Assembly: GCA_019119795.1 (NCBI GenBank)
Contig: DWWJ01000072.1
Span: forward strand, 1-33,823
DNA from: Candidatus Intestinimonas pullistercoris
Lineage (GTDB): Bacteria; Bacillota; Clostridia; Oscillospirales; Oscillospiraceae
Direction of reading: 5' to 3'
Length of the DNA stretch: 33,823 nt
Positions 16,445 to 23,088 of the stretch are shown piece after piece. A program made the position numbers and the translations under genes. Below the pieces are notes generated by a model that was not told the DNA's origin, did no database searches, and saw only the letters and a program-made list of their open reading frames with translations. Numbering within the stretch: position 1 is the stretch's first letter; each line of letters starts with the position of its first letter.

Positions 16445-16473
16445 CCCATTTTGACGCCTTGCGTCAAAATGGG
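16445..16473. other. Perfect 13-bp hairpin overlapping the ssb stop codon
   Basis: CCCATTTTGACGC-CTT-GCGTCAAAATGGG. The ssb stop codon (16464-16466) is inside the stem, so terminating ribosomes would melt it. No U tract follows on the minus strand. It is more likely an RNA processing or stability element than a terminator. Confidence 0.6.
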
Positions 16474-16949
16474 AGTTCGCCGTCGTCATCATCCAGCTCG
16501 GCAAACTGGCTCCCGCCGCCCATAGGGGCGGTATAGGCCGGAGGCGGAACAGGAGCACTGGCCGCGGGCGCCGGGGCGGAATAGCCGCCGCCGTAACCGC
16601 CGTAGCTCCCGCCCCCTTCGGCGTCCCGGCGGGAATCTCCGAAGTAGACGTTGTCGGCCACCACCTCAGCGGCGGTGCGCCGGTTGCCGTCCCGGTCGGT
16701 GTAATCCCGCATCTGGAGTCGGCCCTCTACCACGGCCATGCGGCCCTTGGTGAAGTAGCGGGAGACGAACTCCGCGGTGGCCCGCCAGGCCACCACGTTG
16801 ATGAAGTCGGCCTTCTTCTCGCCGGTCTCCCGGTCCTTGAAGTCCCGGTCTACCGCCAGACGGAAGGAGGCCACGGCCACCCCGTTGGGGGTGTGCCGCA
16901 TCTCAGGGTCGGCCACCAGCCGGCCCTGAAGGAAAATTTTGTTGAGCAT
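16464..16949 (-). CDS. ssb: Single-stranded DNA-binding protein
   Basis: 161 aa. The OB fold covers residues 1-108 (MLNKIFLQGRLVADPEMRHTPNGVAVASFRLAVDRDF, then INVVAWRATAEFVSRYFTKGRMAVVEGRL). A flexible Gly/Tyr/Pro-rich linker follows, then the acidic tip FAELDDDDGELPF that recruits repair and replication partners. SSB coats single-stranded DNA in replication, recombination and, in competent cells, uptake. It starts 13 bp after the rpsF stop. Its stop codon lies inside a perfect hairpin. Confidence 0.97.
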   Translation of the reverse strand: MLNKIFLQGRLVADPEMRHTPNGVAVASFRLAVDRDFKDRETGEKKADFINVVAWRATAEFVSRYFTKGRMAVVEGRLQMRDYTDRDGNRRTAAEVVADNVYFGDSRRDAEGGGSYGGYGGGYSAPAPAASAPVPPPAYTAPMGGGSQFAELDDDDGELPF

Positions 16950-16962
16950 TCCGCCGCTCCTC

Positions 16963-17262
16963 TTACTGCTCGTCCTTGCAGACGATCATGGAACGCATCA
17001 CGCCGTCGGTGATCCGCAGGACACGGTCCAGCTCGGCGGGGAAGGCGGCGTCGGCCGTGAAGGTCATGAGCACGTAGTAGCCCTCGTTGAGGTCATTGAT
17101 GGGATAGGCCAGGCGGCGCTTGCCCCACTCGTCTACCTCGGCCACGGTGCCCCGGGCCTCAGCCATGGTCTTGAATTTCTCCACCATGGCGGCGGTGGCC
17201 TCCTCCCCCAGAGCGGGATCGAGGATATAGACCACCTCGTAGTTGCCGTTGATCTTTGCCAT
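16963..17262 (-). CDS. rpsF: 30S ribosomal protein S6
   Basis: 99 aa with the S6 ferredoxin-like fold: NYEVVYILDPALGEEATAAMVEKF at the N-terminus, then VAEVDEWGKRRLAYPINDLNEGYYVLMTFTADA and a C-terminal DGVMRSMIV strand. S6 pairs with S18 on the 30S platform. The start has GGAGGTGCAAATCAC upstream. First gene of the operon, behind a near-consensus promoter and a leader with a stable hairpin. Confidence 0.97.
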   Translation of the reverse strand: MAKINGNYEVVYILDPALGEEATAAMVEKFKTMAEARGTVAEVDEWGKRRLAYPINDLNEGYYVLMTFTADAAFPAELDRVLRITDGVMRSMIVCKDEQ

Positions 17263-17290
17263 GTGATTTGCACCTCCTTATGGACATATG

Positions 17291-17312
17291 GCCCCTGCTC
17301 TGCCGCAGGGGC
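17291..17312 (-). promoter_or_regulatory. Leader hairpin of the rpsF operon
   Basis: In the minus-strand transcript GCCCCTGC and GCAGGGGC pair around GGCAGA, about 15 nt before the rpsF Shine-Dalgarno. The leader is about 78 nt. S6:S18 autoregulatory leaders are known in many bacteria, but I cannot match the conserved CCG element here with confidence. Confidence 0.4.
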
Positions 17313-17346
17313 AAGGATGATGCCTGTTTTAGAAACAAGCTTTATT

Positions 17347-17374
17347 ATTATATACAAATTCAGGGATTTGTCAA
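17347..17374 (-). promoter_or_regulatory. Promoter of rpsF-ssb-rpsR
   Basis: TTGACA (17374-17369), a 16-bp spacer and TATAAT (17352-17347). Both hexamers are perfect and sit in an AT-rich block, as expected for a ribosomal protein operon. Confidence 0.85.
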
Positions 17375-17419
17375 GAGATTTTTTCCTGTTTTTCGGGAGA
17401 TACAGGGACAAAAGGGCTT

Positions 17420-17680
17420 TTATTGGGAAGCCTCCCCGGCGGAAGGGCCCTCCTCCAGCAGGCGGGCGGCCGCATCCAGGGCCTGGTCGGGGGTAAGGCC
17501 GGACAGGGTGCAGGTCCTGGCCAGCCGGAGCGCCTGGGCCCGGCCGCAGGAGAGCTCCAGCAGCAGGGCCCGGGCCTGCCAGCCCTCACCGGACCGCTCC
17601 TCGCATAGAAGGCCGAATTTCCCGCCCTCCGGCGCCCGGGAGACAGGGGAAGGCAGCTCGATCAGACGATACCGCATCAT
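17420..17680 (-). CDS. Small hypothetical protein, possibly DUF6514-like
   Basis: 86 aa. The ATG overlaps the stop of the XRE gene by four bases (ATGA), so the two are translationally coupled. The sequence begins MMRYRLIELPSPV, continues with a strand YKFGL-like piece (KFGLLCEE), ARALLLELSCGRAQALRLARTC, and a DQALDAAARLLEEG helix. It has no signal peptide or membrane segment. This layout resembles the DUF6514 family of Clostridia from memory; no function is known. Its partner regulator suggests a shared control unit. Confidence 0.6.
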   Translation of the reverse strand: MMRYRLIELPSPVSRAPEGGKFGLLCEERSGEGWQARALLLELSCGRAQALRLARTCTLSGLTPDQALDAAARLLEEGPSAGEASQ

Positions 17681-17997
17681 CTCCGCTCACCCCGCTTTCC
17701 GGCGGTCCGCTCTGCCTTCCGGGCCTGCTCCATCTGCTCCCTGCTGGCCCGCCGCTGCTCGCCGGCCCGCAGCACCAGGCCGTGCAGGGGGCGGAAATCC
17801 ATGCCGTATTCCTTCTCCAGCCGGACCATCAGCTGGAAGCCGGGGAGGTGCCGCCCCAGCTCCACCTGCTGATAGCCGTTCCGGCTGACGCCAAGCTGCT
17901 GGGCAAAGGTCTCCTGGGTCAGATGCCTGCTCCTTCGGAGTGTGCGGAGCATACTGCCCACGGTCCGATAAAGTTCCTGTTCACAAGATGTTTTCAC
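17677..17997 (-). CDS. XRE-family transcriptional regulator
   Basis: 106 aa from the GTG at 17997, chosen because GAGGAGG lies 8 bp in front; the longer frame upstream is AT-rich leader DNA. The helix-turn-helix is LRTLRRSRHLTQETFAQQLGVSRNGYQQVELGRHLP at about residues 16-52. It is followed by MVRLEKEYGMDFRPLHGLV and a highly basic C-terminal tail (EQRRASREQMEQARKAERTAGKRGERR), which may be a second nucleic-acid contact. It is divergent from sfsA. An inverted repeat TCTACAGT/ACTGTAGA lies directly in front of the ribosome binding site. Confidence 0.8.
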   Translation of the reverse strand: MKTSCEQELYRTVGSMLRTLRRSRHLTQETFAQQLGVSRNGYQQVELGRHLPGFQLMVRLEKEYGMDFRPLHGLVLRAGEQRRASREQMEQARKAERTAGKRGERR

Positions 17998-18010
17998 AGA
18001 GATATCCTCC

Positions 18011-18048
18011 TCTACAGTTGGTAAGAGGAAGAATAAACGGACTGTAGA
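18011..18048. promoter_or_regulatory. Inverted repeat before the XRE gene
   Basis: TCTACAGT (18011-18018) and ACTGTAGA (18041-18048), perfect 8-bp arms with a 22-bp spacer. Its position just upstream of the Shine-Dalgarno fits an autoregulatory operator. As RNA it could also form a stem next to the ribosome binding site. Confidence 0.45.
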
Positions 18049-18155
18049 ACTTTGTCGGCCAACTATGGTGTGCATTTTGAAGATTTCTGCAATTTTTTTG
18101 ATATTTTGTCGAAAAAGCAAGAAAACGGGCCGCAGCCCGGAAGGAGGGGATCGGC

Positions 18156-18184
18156 TTGCCATTCCAGCCGGGACCTGCTATGAT
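18156..18184 (+). promoter_or_regulatory. Promoter of sfsA
   Basis: TTGCCA (18156-18161), a 17-bp spacer and TATGAT (18179-18184) with an extended TGC in front of the -10. The transcript starts about 55 nt before the sfsA ATG. Confidence 0.65.
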
Positions 18185-18245
18185 GGAGGGGCCGGGCGGA
18201 CCTTGCCTGTCCACCTGAGCAAGGTCCAAGTCGGGAGAGAACGAG

Positions 18246-18935
18246 ATGCGCTATGGAAAGATCCAGGCGGCACGGTTCCTGCGCCGGCCCAACCGCTTTG
18301 TGGCGGAGGTGGAGCTGGAGGGGCGGACCGAGGCCGTCCATGTGAAGAACACCGGCCGGTGCCGGGAGCTGCTGGTGCCGGGGGCCAGGGTCTATCTGAC
18401 GCCGGGGGAGAACCCCGCCCGCAAGACGGCCTGGGACCTGATCGCCGTGGAGAAGGGGCCCCTCCTCATCAACATGGACGCCCAGGCCCCCAACCGGGTC
18501 TTTGGAGAGTGGGCCGCCGCCGGGCATTTCGTGCCCGGCCTCACCCTGCTGCGGCCGGAGACCACCTGGGGGCGCTCCCGCTTTGACTTCTACTGGGAGG
18601 CCGGGCCGGAGCGCCGGGGCTTTGTGGAGGTCAAGGGGGTGACCCTGGAGCAAGACGGGGTGGCAGCCTTTCCAGATGCCCCCACCGAGCGCGGGGTCCG
18701 CCACCTGGAGGAGCTCTCCGCCGCCCGGCGGGAGGGGTACGAGTGCGCCGTCTGTTTTGTCATTCAGATGAAGGGCCCCACGCGGTTCCGGCCCAACGAG
18801 GCCACTCACCCCGCCTTCGGGGCGGCCCTCCGGGCGGCGGCGGAGGCCGGAGTGGATGTGCTGGCCTACGACTGCCGGGTGACCCCGGACCAGCTGTGGC
18901 TGGACGCCCCGGTGCCCATTGATCTGGGCGGCTGA
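18246..18935 (+). CDS. sfsA: SfsA-family DNA/RNA nuclease
   Basis: 229 aa, the usual SfsA length. It was named sugar fermentation stimulation protein and is now seen as a nuclease-fold protein. An N-terminal OB-like part has FLRRPNRFVAEVELEG and HVKNTGRCRELLVPGARVYL. The catalytic part shows RPETTWGRSRFDFYWE and FVEVKGVTLEQDGVAAFPDAPTERGVRHL (Asp/Glu-Lys nuclease signature E-V-K), then a C-terminal AVCFVIQMKGPTRFRPNEATHPAFG. All expected motifs are present. It stands alone after a promoter, divergent from the XRE gene. Confidence 0.93.
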   Translation: MRYGKIQAARFLRRPNRFVAEVELEGRTEAVHVKNTGRCRELLVPGARVYLTPGENPARKTAWDLIAVEKGPLLINMDAQAPNRVFGEWAAAGHFVPGLTLLRPETTWGRSRFDFYWEAGPERRGFVEVKGVTLEQDGVAAFPDAPTERGVRHLEELSAARREGYECAVCFVIQMKGPTRFRPNEATHPAFGAALRAAAEAGVDVLAYDCRVTPDQLWLDAPVPIDLGG

Positions 18936-18956
18936 GCATGTCGCCCCGTTCCGCCA

Positions 18957-18985
18957 TTGCGCGGCGGGGCCGGCTGTGATATGAT
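18957..18985 (+). promoter_or_regulatory. Candidate promoter of the SGNH hydrolase gene
   Basis: TTGCGC, a 17-bp spacer and TATGAT with an extended TGA. It overlaps a GCCCCG...CGGGGC hairpin (18944-18970) that may end the sfsA transcript. Confidence 0.45.
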
Positions 18986-19062
18986 GGAGCAGGACCATGA
19001 AACAACAAAAGCAGGAGATGGGGCCTCCGGCGGCCGGAGGCACGGCAGAAAGGGGAAGGAAG

Positions 19063-19659
19063 ATGTCCTATCAGATCGTCGCCTTCGGCGACTCCAACAC
19101 CCGCTATTATTTGGGAGACACCGGGACCCCCGGCCCCCTGGAGGACGCCTGGCCCGCCAAGCTGGAGGGACTGCTGCGGGCCCAGGGCGCGGATGTCCAG
19201 GTGGAGAACCAGGGCTACCCCGGCGTCCAGGCCGACTTCGCCATGGAGAAGTTTGCCTCCGTCACGGCGGGGGCCGACCTGTGCATCCTGGGCTTCGGCA
19301 CCAACGACGCCAAAAAGCTGGAGGTCCCCCTGGGGGAGTTCCTTTCGGAGATCTCCGCAGTGCTGGACCAGGCGGCTGAGGCGGGCCTGCCCCTGATCCT
19401 GCTGGGGATCCCCTGGTTTTCCCAGGAGGTGGCGGGGCCGGAGCTCCAGGCCCGGCTGCCGGTGTGGAACGAATCCCTCTCCAGCCTGTGCGACCAGCTG
19501 GGCATCCCCTTTGTGGACCTCTATACCCCCTTCCGGGATGACCCGGAGCGCTGGTTCAACGAGGAGACCACCCCCAAGCGCCACCTGTCCGCCCAGGCCC
19601 ACACCCGGGTGGCCGAGCTCCTGCTCCCCCTGGTGCTGAAGCAGATGGACAAGGGCTGA
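19063..19659 (+). CDS. SGNH/GDSL-type hydrolase
   Basis: 198 aa from the ATG at 19063 (MSYQIVAFGDSNT), preceded by AGGGGAAGGA; an upstream in-frame ATG gives only a low-complexity extension. Block I is FGDSNT with the nucleophile Ser. Block II is the Gly in NQGYPGVQ. Block III is GFGTND with the oxyanion Asn. The catalytic His is likely in RHLSAQAH, but the usual Asp three residues before that His is replaced by Pro (TPKRHLS), which is unusual. The family covers esterases, lipases and carbohydrate deacetylases. No signal peptide, so it is cytosolic. The substrate cannot be told from the sequence. Confidence 0.88.
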   Translation: MSYQIVAFGDSNTRYYLGDTGTPGPLEDAWPAKLEGLLRAQGADVQVENQGYPGVQADFAMEKFASVTAGADLCILGFGTNDAKKLEVPLGEFLSEISAVLDQAAEAGLPLILLGIPWFSQEVAGPELQARLPVWNESLSSLCDQLGIPFVDLYTPFRDDPERWFNEETTPKRHLSAQAHTRVAELLLPLVLKQMDKG

Positions 19660-19664
19660 GGGGG

Positions 19665-19704
19665 AAGGGCCGCGTTCTCCCGCGGGGGAGGGCGCGGCCC
19701 TTTT
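19665..19704 (+). terminator. Terminator after the SGNH hydrolase gene
   Basis: AAGGGCCGCG pairs with CGCGGCCCTT around an 18-nt GC-rich loop region, followed by TT. It also ends the convergent small gene, whose stop codon (19703-19705) overlaps it. Confidence 0.7.
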
Positions 19705-19867
19705 ACGGCTCCTCCGACGAATGCCCCTCCGGGGGCAGGACGATGAGGTCCGACTCCGGCTGGCCGATATAGAGTTCCTCACAGGTCCGTTGGGCGTCGA
19801 TTAGGGTGTTGATTGCCTGCTCGGTGGCCCGGAACAGGGTCAGATACATCTCTTTATAGTCCGGCAT
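19703..19867 (-). CDS. 54-aa small acidic protein, divergent from an XRE gene
   Basis: The ATG at 19867 follows AGAGGTGATTTG. The 54-residue product begins MPDYKEMYLTLFRATEQAIN and continues with a TLIDAQRTCEELYIG helix and an acidic Pro/Glu tail ending SSEEP. It looks like one long amphipathic helix, soluble. A good ribosome binding site, a good promoter and a helical pattern without stops support a real gene. The function is unknown. Its divergent partner is a small XRE regulator, and the region between them holds a symmetric operator, so it is probably repressed by that regulator. Confidence 0.72.
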   Translation of the reverse strand: MPDYKEMYLTLFRATEQAINTLIDAQRTCEELYIGQPESDLIVLPPEGHSSEEP

Positions 19868-19884
19868 CAAATCACCTCTTGTCG

Positions 19885-19941
19885 GTATAGTTTAGAACAA
19901 TATATTCAAAATGTCAATAGAATGAATTGTTCAGAATATAC
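19885..19941. promoter_or_regulatory. Divergent promoters with paired inverted operators
   Basis: For the small gene (minus): TTGACA (19916-19911 region), a 17-bp spacer, TAAACT. For the XRE gene (plus): TATACT at 19937-19942 with only a weak -35. Two inverted copies of a word GTATA-N-TT-T-(N)-GAACAAT lie at 19885-19901 and 19926-19941; the GAACAAT/ATTGTTC cores are perfect. Each copy overlaps one of the two -10 regions. Confidence 0.6.
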
Positions 19942-19958
19942 TGGCCTTGGTGATAACC

Positions 19959-20177
19959 ATGGAGCGATACAGGAGAATCCGCGATCTGCGGGAGGACCAC
20001 GATCTGACCCAGGCCCAGGTGGGGGCGGCCATCCAGGTGTCCCAGAGGACCTACGCCTACTATGAGAGCGGCCAGCGGATGATCCCGCCCCAGGTCCTCT
20101 GCGCCCTGGCGAATCTGTACCACGTCAGCGTGGACTACCTCCTGGAGCAGACGGACAAAAAAGAGAGAAATCTTTAA
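19959..20177 (+). CDS. Small XRE-family regulator
   Basis: 72 aa from the ATG at 19959 (MERYRRIRDLREDHDL). The helix-turn-helix is LTQAQVGAAIQVSQRTYAYYESGQRMIPP (about residues 16-45), followed by the YHVSVDYLLEQTD tail shared with the comEC-linked XRE protein. No Shine-Dalgarno is visible, and the best -10 (TATACT) would put the transcript start only about 10 nt before the ATG. The mRNA may be nearly leaderless; an in-frame TTG at 19947 is an alternative. It probably represses itself and the divergent 54-aa gene. Confidence 0.85.
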   Translation: MERYRRIRDLREDHDLTQAQVGAAIQVSQRTYAYYESGQRMIPPQVLCALANLYHVSVDYLLEQTDKKERNL

Positions 20178-20210
20178 GTGCCCGCCGGGGCCAGAAGAGC
20201 GCACAAAATA

Positions 20211-20259
20211 AGCTGTGGAGCCCCCGTTTATGGGGCTCCACAGCTTGTTTTTATTTTTG
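20211..20259. terminator. Strong bidirectional terminator
   Basis: AGCTGTGGAGCCCC and GGGGCTCCACAGCT form a perfect 14-bp stem, followed by TGTTTTTATTTTT on the plus strand. It separates the XRE gene from the convergent DUF975 gene, whose stop lies inside the T-rich part. Confidence 0.93.
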
Positions 20260-21363
20260 GGGCTCCTGGTCCTCTTCTGGGGCAGGCGGGTCCTCCGGGC
20301 GGATAAAGCCGCTGTAGTAGCGGGAGGCCGGCGGCTCCTCCCTGGGCGGGGAGACGGTCCCCGGGGCGGCGGGAGGCCGGGGGGCCACATCCCGGCTCTG
20401 GTAGCGGTAGTGGGCAGGGGGCTCCGGGGCCGGCGGCGGGGCGGGCTGGGGATAGCCATAGCCGGCGGCGCAGTCGTAAAAGCCCACGGCGGCCACATTC
20501 AGATACGGCGTGAGCCAGAGGGTCAGGGGCAGGGTACACAGGGAGCCCAGGAGCAAAGCGCCGAGGAGGGCCAGAAGCAGGACCAGAGCCGCGGCCCCGA
20601 CACCGTAGTTCGGGAGCAGGGCCGTGGCCAGCAGGAAGGCCGCCCCAAATACCACCACCATCACCACCAGCAGGATGGCGGTGAGAAGGAGGTACCAGCC
20701 CAGGAAGGAGAGCTCCAGCACACAGAGGGACCAGCGGCGTCCCCGCATCAGGTCCTTGCTGGCGTTGAGGCAGTCCATGGCCCCCCAGCTGGGGTGGTCC
20801 AGCAGGATGTAATAGGCCAGAGCGTAGCGCAGGGTCCGGTTGAGGAGAAGGGCGAGGTAGGCGATGGTGCACAGGGTCAGGGCCGCATACAGCGCGGCCT
20901 CGCTCTCCAGCAGGAGGCCGACCGCCAGGGCGGGGAGGTAGACCACCATGAAGGCCAGACCCCAGAGGGCGCAGAAGACCCCCATGAGCAGATAGAGGGG
21001 GATGACCTTCCCCGCCAGGGAGAGGCCGTGGAAGAGGTCCTGGAAGTCGGTCCTCCGGCCCCGCCAGAGGTTCATGGCGTAATAGGCGTAGCCGGTGGAG
21101 AGCACCGCCGTCAGCAGGCCCACCAGGACGCTGGCGAAGAGGGAGATCAGCACCAGGGTCCCTTCGGCCGCGGCGGCGCCGTACCGCCCGGCGTAGGAGA
21201 GGCTGCCGGCCAGGGTCTGGGGGACGCTGGTGACAAAGGAGACCGCCACGCCGGGCAGGGTGGTCAGAAGGGTGTAGACCAGGGTCACCAGCCAGGGCCG
21301 GGGCCGGGCCCGCCGGAGGACCCCGCGGGCCATCTGTTTCACTCGGACGCGGTCATAGTCCAT
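20251..21363 (-). CDS. DUF975-family multi-pass membrane protein
   Basis: 370 aa. About six hydrophobic segments lie between residues 25 and 275. They include a GYAYYAMNLWRGRRTDFQDLFHGL loop and YILLDHPSWGAMDCLNASKDLMRGRRW, the segment by which I recognise DUF975. Beyond the last helix is a roughly 80-residue Pro-rich cytosolic or surface tail (PAPPPAPEPPAHYRYQSRD onward), longer than usual. The role of the family is unknown. The promoter lies inside the end of the upstream histidine kinase gene. Confidence 0.85.
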   Translation of the reverse strand: MDYDRVRVKQMARGVLRRARPRPWLVTLVYTLLTTLPGVAVSFVTSVPQTLAGSLSYAGRYGAAAAEGTLVLISLFASVLVGLLTAVLSTGYAYYAMNLWRGRRTDFQDLFHGLSLAGKVIPLYLLMGVFCALWGLAFMVVYLPALAVGLLLESEAALYAALTLCTIAYLALLLNRTLRYALAYYILLDHPSWGAMDCLNASKDLMRGRRWSLCVLELSFLGWYLLLTAILLVVMVVVFGAAFLLATALLPNYGVGAAALVLLLALLGALLLGSLCTLPLTLWLTPYLNVAAVGFYDCAAGYGYPQPAPPPAPEPPAHYRYQSRDVAPRPPAAPGTVSPPREEPPASRYYSGFIRPEDPPAPEEDQEPQK

Positions 21364-21390
21364 TCCATACGCGCCCCCTTTCTTACCTCC

Positions 21391-21420
21391 ACTATATCAT
21401 GGAAGCACCGGAGTTGTAAA
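21391..21420 (-). promoter_or_regulatory. Promoter of the DUF975 gene
   Basis: TTTACA (21420-21415), an 18-bp spacer and TATAGT (21396-21391) with an extended TGA. The -10 overlaps the stop codon of the histidine kinase gene. Confidence 0.5.
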
Positions 21421-23062
21421 GGGGCAGCTCCACCCAGAACACCGGGCCGGAGGGGCCGTTTTCCGCCCCGCAGGTCCCGCCGTGGAGCCGGGCGGTCTCC
21501 CGGACCAGGGCCAGGCCCAGGCCGCTGCCCCCCTGGGCCCGGTCCCGGGCCTCGTCCACCCGGTAGAAGGGGTCGAAGACCCGCTCCAGGGCCTCCGGGG
21601 GGATGGGGTCCCCGTCGTTGCCCACCTGGAGGCGGACCCGGTCCCCCTTCCGGGCCAGGGAGACCCGGACCGCTCCGCCGGGACGGCAGTGCCGCAGGGC
21701 GTTGCCGCACAGCTCGGCGCACAGGGCCCGCAGCCGCTCCCGGTCCCCGGAAACGGTGCAGGGGGGCGTCTCCAGCGCCAGCCGGACCCCCTTCTCCGCC
21801 GCCGGACGGTCCAGAGGGCGGCAGACCTCCCCCACCAGTCCGGAGAGGTCCACGGCCTCGGCCCGCAAGGCCATTTTGCCCGAGGCCATGCGGCTGAAGT
21901 CCAGCAGGGAATTGACCAGGGCGGCCATGCGGTCGGACTCCTCCATGATGACGGCCAGATATTCCTCCCGCTTCTCCGGGGCGATGTCCTCCTGGAGCCC
22001 CTCGGCGTAGGAGCGCAGGAGGGCCAGGGGGGTCTTGAGCTCATGGGCCACGGCGTTGGTGAGCGCCCGCTCCCGCCGGAGGGAGCGGGTCTGGGACCGG
22101 GCGGTGTAGAAGGCCAGCAGCAGGGCCAGCAGGAGGGTCCCCACATAGACGGCTTCCAGGCCGTGGAGGGCCATGCGGGCGGGGCGGTAGGCCACGCCGC
22201 TGGCGGCGATGATCCCGTTCAGCGTGGCACTGGGGCCGACGTGGGCGGAGCCGCTGCGCCCTGACAGGGTGCTGGCCTGGTTGGTGGAGGGCGGCTGGTC
22301 GGCGGTCAGGCTGTCAACGCGGGCTTCGGCCTCCCGGAAGAGCTCCAGAGCCAGCTCGGGGCTGGTATCGCTCCAGATCAGGGGGGAGGATATCCGGGCG
22401 GCGTCAAAGGTCAGGGTGGTGAGCTCCTTCCCGTCGAAGAAATCGCTGTCGGTGTCCAGCAGGACCACCGGACCGTCCTCATAGTAGTAGACCAGCTTCT
22501 GGGGATACACCACGTTGGCCTCCACCACCCCTGTGACCTCCCCCCGGAGGCCCACACTGAAGTTGATCCCCTGGTCGCTCCCCAGATACTCCTCATAGAG
22601 GCCGCCATCCGTGCCGTAAAACTGGAGGAGCTGGCGCTCCTCCCGCAGACGGCGGACCAGGGCCAGGTGCTCCTCCTCGGTGAGGACAGGGTCAAAGCGG
22701 AGGTGATAGCTGTAGGTCCCGGTACCCGGGAGACAGAAGAGGCCGGAGGTGAGCTGGCTCCGGGCCAGCTCCTGTCCATCTACGTCATAGAGGCGGTAGA
22801 CCCCCATGGCCCCGTACATGGAGTAATAGGCACTCAGCCGGTCCTCCAGCTGGGCGGGCTTGATGGCGGGGTCATAGTCCCCCTCCAGCACCAGCTGGCA
22901 GTCGCGGAGGTTCCAGTCTTCCGACTCTGATAAGCCGCTGTTCAGTAGGCGCTCCTGGGTGTCCAGATTCCGCAGGGTCAGCACCCCCATCACGATCAGC
23001 CAGAAGAGGAGAAAGCGGGCGGCGGTGCGGAGGAAGAGGGGGAGAAACAGCTTGTCTTTCAT
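21392..23062 (-). CDS. Sensor histidine kinase
   Basis: 556 aa. One N-terminal membrane helix (about residues 12-30) and a second near 300-318 (YVGTLLLALLLAFYTA) bracket an extracytoplasmic sensor of about 265 residues. The dimerisation/phosphoacceptor helix has AVAHELKTPLALLRSYAEGL with the phosphorylated His near residue 341. The ATPase domain shows the N box (CAELCGNALRHC), the NDGDPIPPEALERVFDPFYRVD segment (G1/F boxes) and GGSGLGLALVRETARLHGG (G2). No clear HAMP is seen between helix 2 and the His box. It pairs with the OmpR-type regulator 26 bp upstream. The signal is unknown. Confidence 0.93.
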   Translation of the reverse strand: MKDKLFLPLFLRTAARFLLFWLIVMGVLTLRNLDTQERLLNSGLSESEDWNLRDCQLVLEGDYDPAIKPAQLEDRLSAYYSMYGAMGVYRLYDVDGQELARSQLTSGLFCLPGTGTYSYHLRFDPVLTEEEHLALVRRLREERQLLQFYGTDGGLYEEYLGSDQGINFSVGLRGEVTGVVEANVVYPQKLVYYYEDGPVVLLDTDSDFFDGKELTTLTFDAARISSPLIWSDTSPELALELFREAEARVDSLTADQPPSTNQASTLSGRSGSAHVGPSATLNGIIAASGVAYRPARMALHGLEAVYVGTLLLALLLAFYTARSQTRSLRRERALTNAVAHELKTPLALLRSYAEGLQEDIAPEKREEYLAVIMEESDRMAALVNSLLDFSRMASGKMALRAEAVDLSGLVGEVCRPLDRPAAEKGVRLALETPPCTVSGDRERLRALCAELCGNALRHCRPGGAVRVSLARKGDRVRLQVGNDGDPIPPEALERVFDPFYRVDEARDRAQGGSGLGLALVRETARLHGGTCGAENGPSGPVFWVELPLYNSGASMI

Positions 23063-23088
23063 GGGCGGCTCCTTTCCAGCGGGGCGGC

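Noticed and set aside
20215-21897. 560-codon plus-strand open frame across DUF975 and the kinase 3' end
   Set aside because: It crosses two well-supported minus-strand genes and begins inside a terminator.
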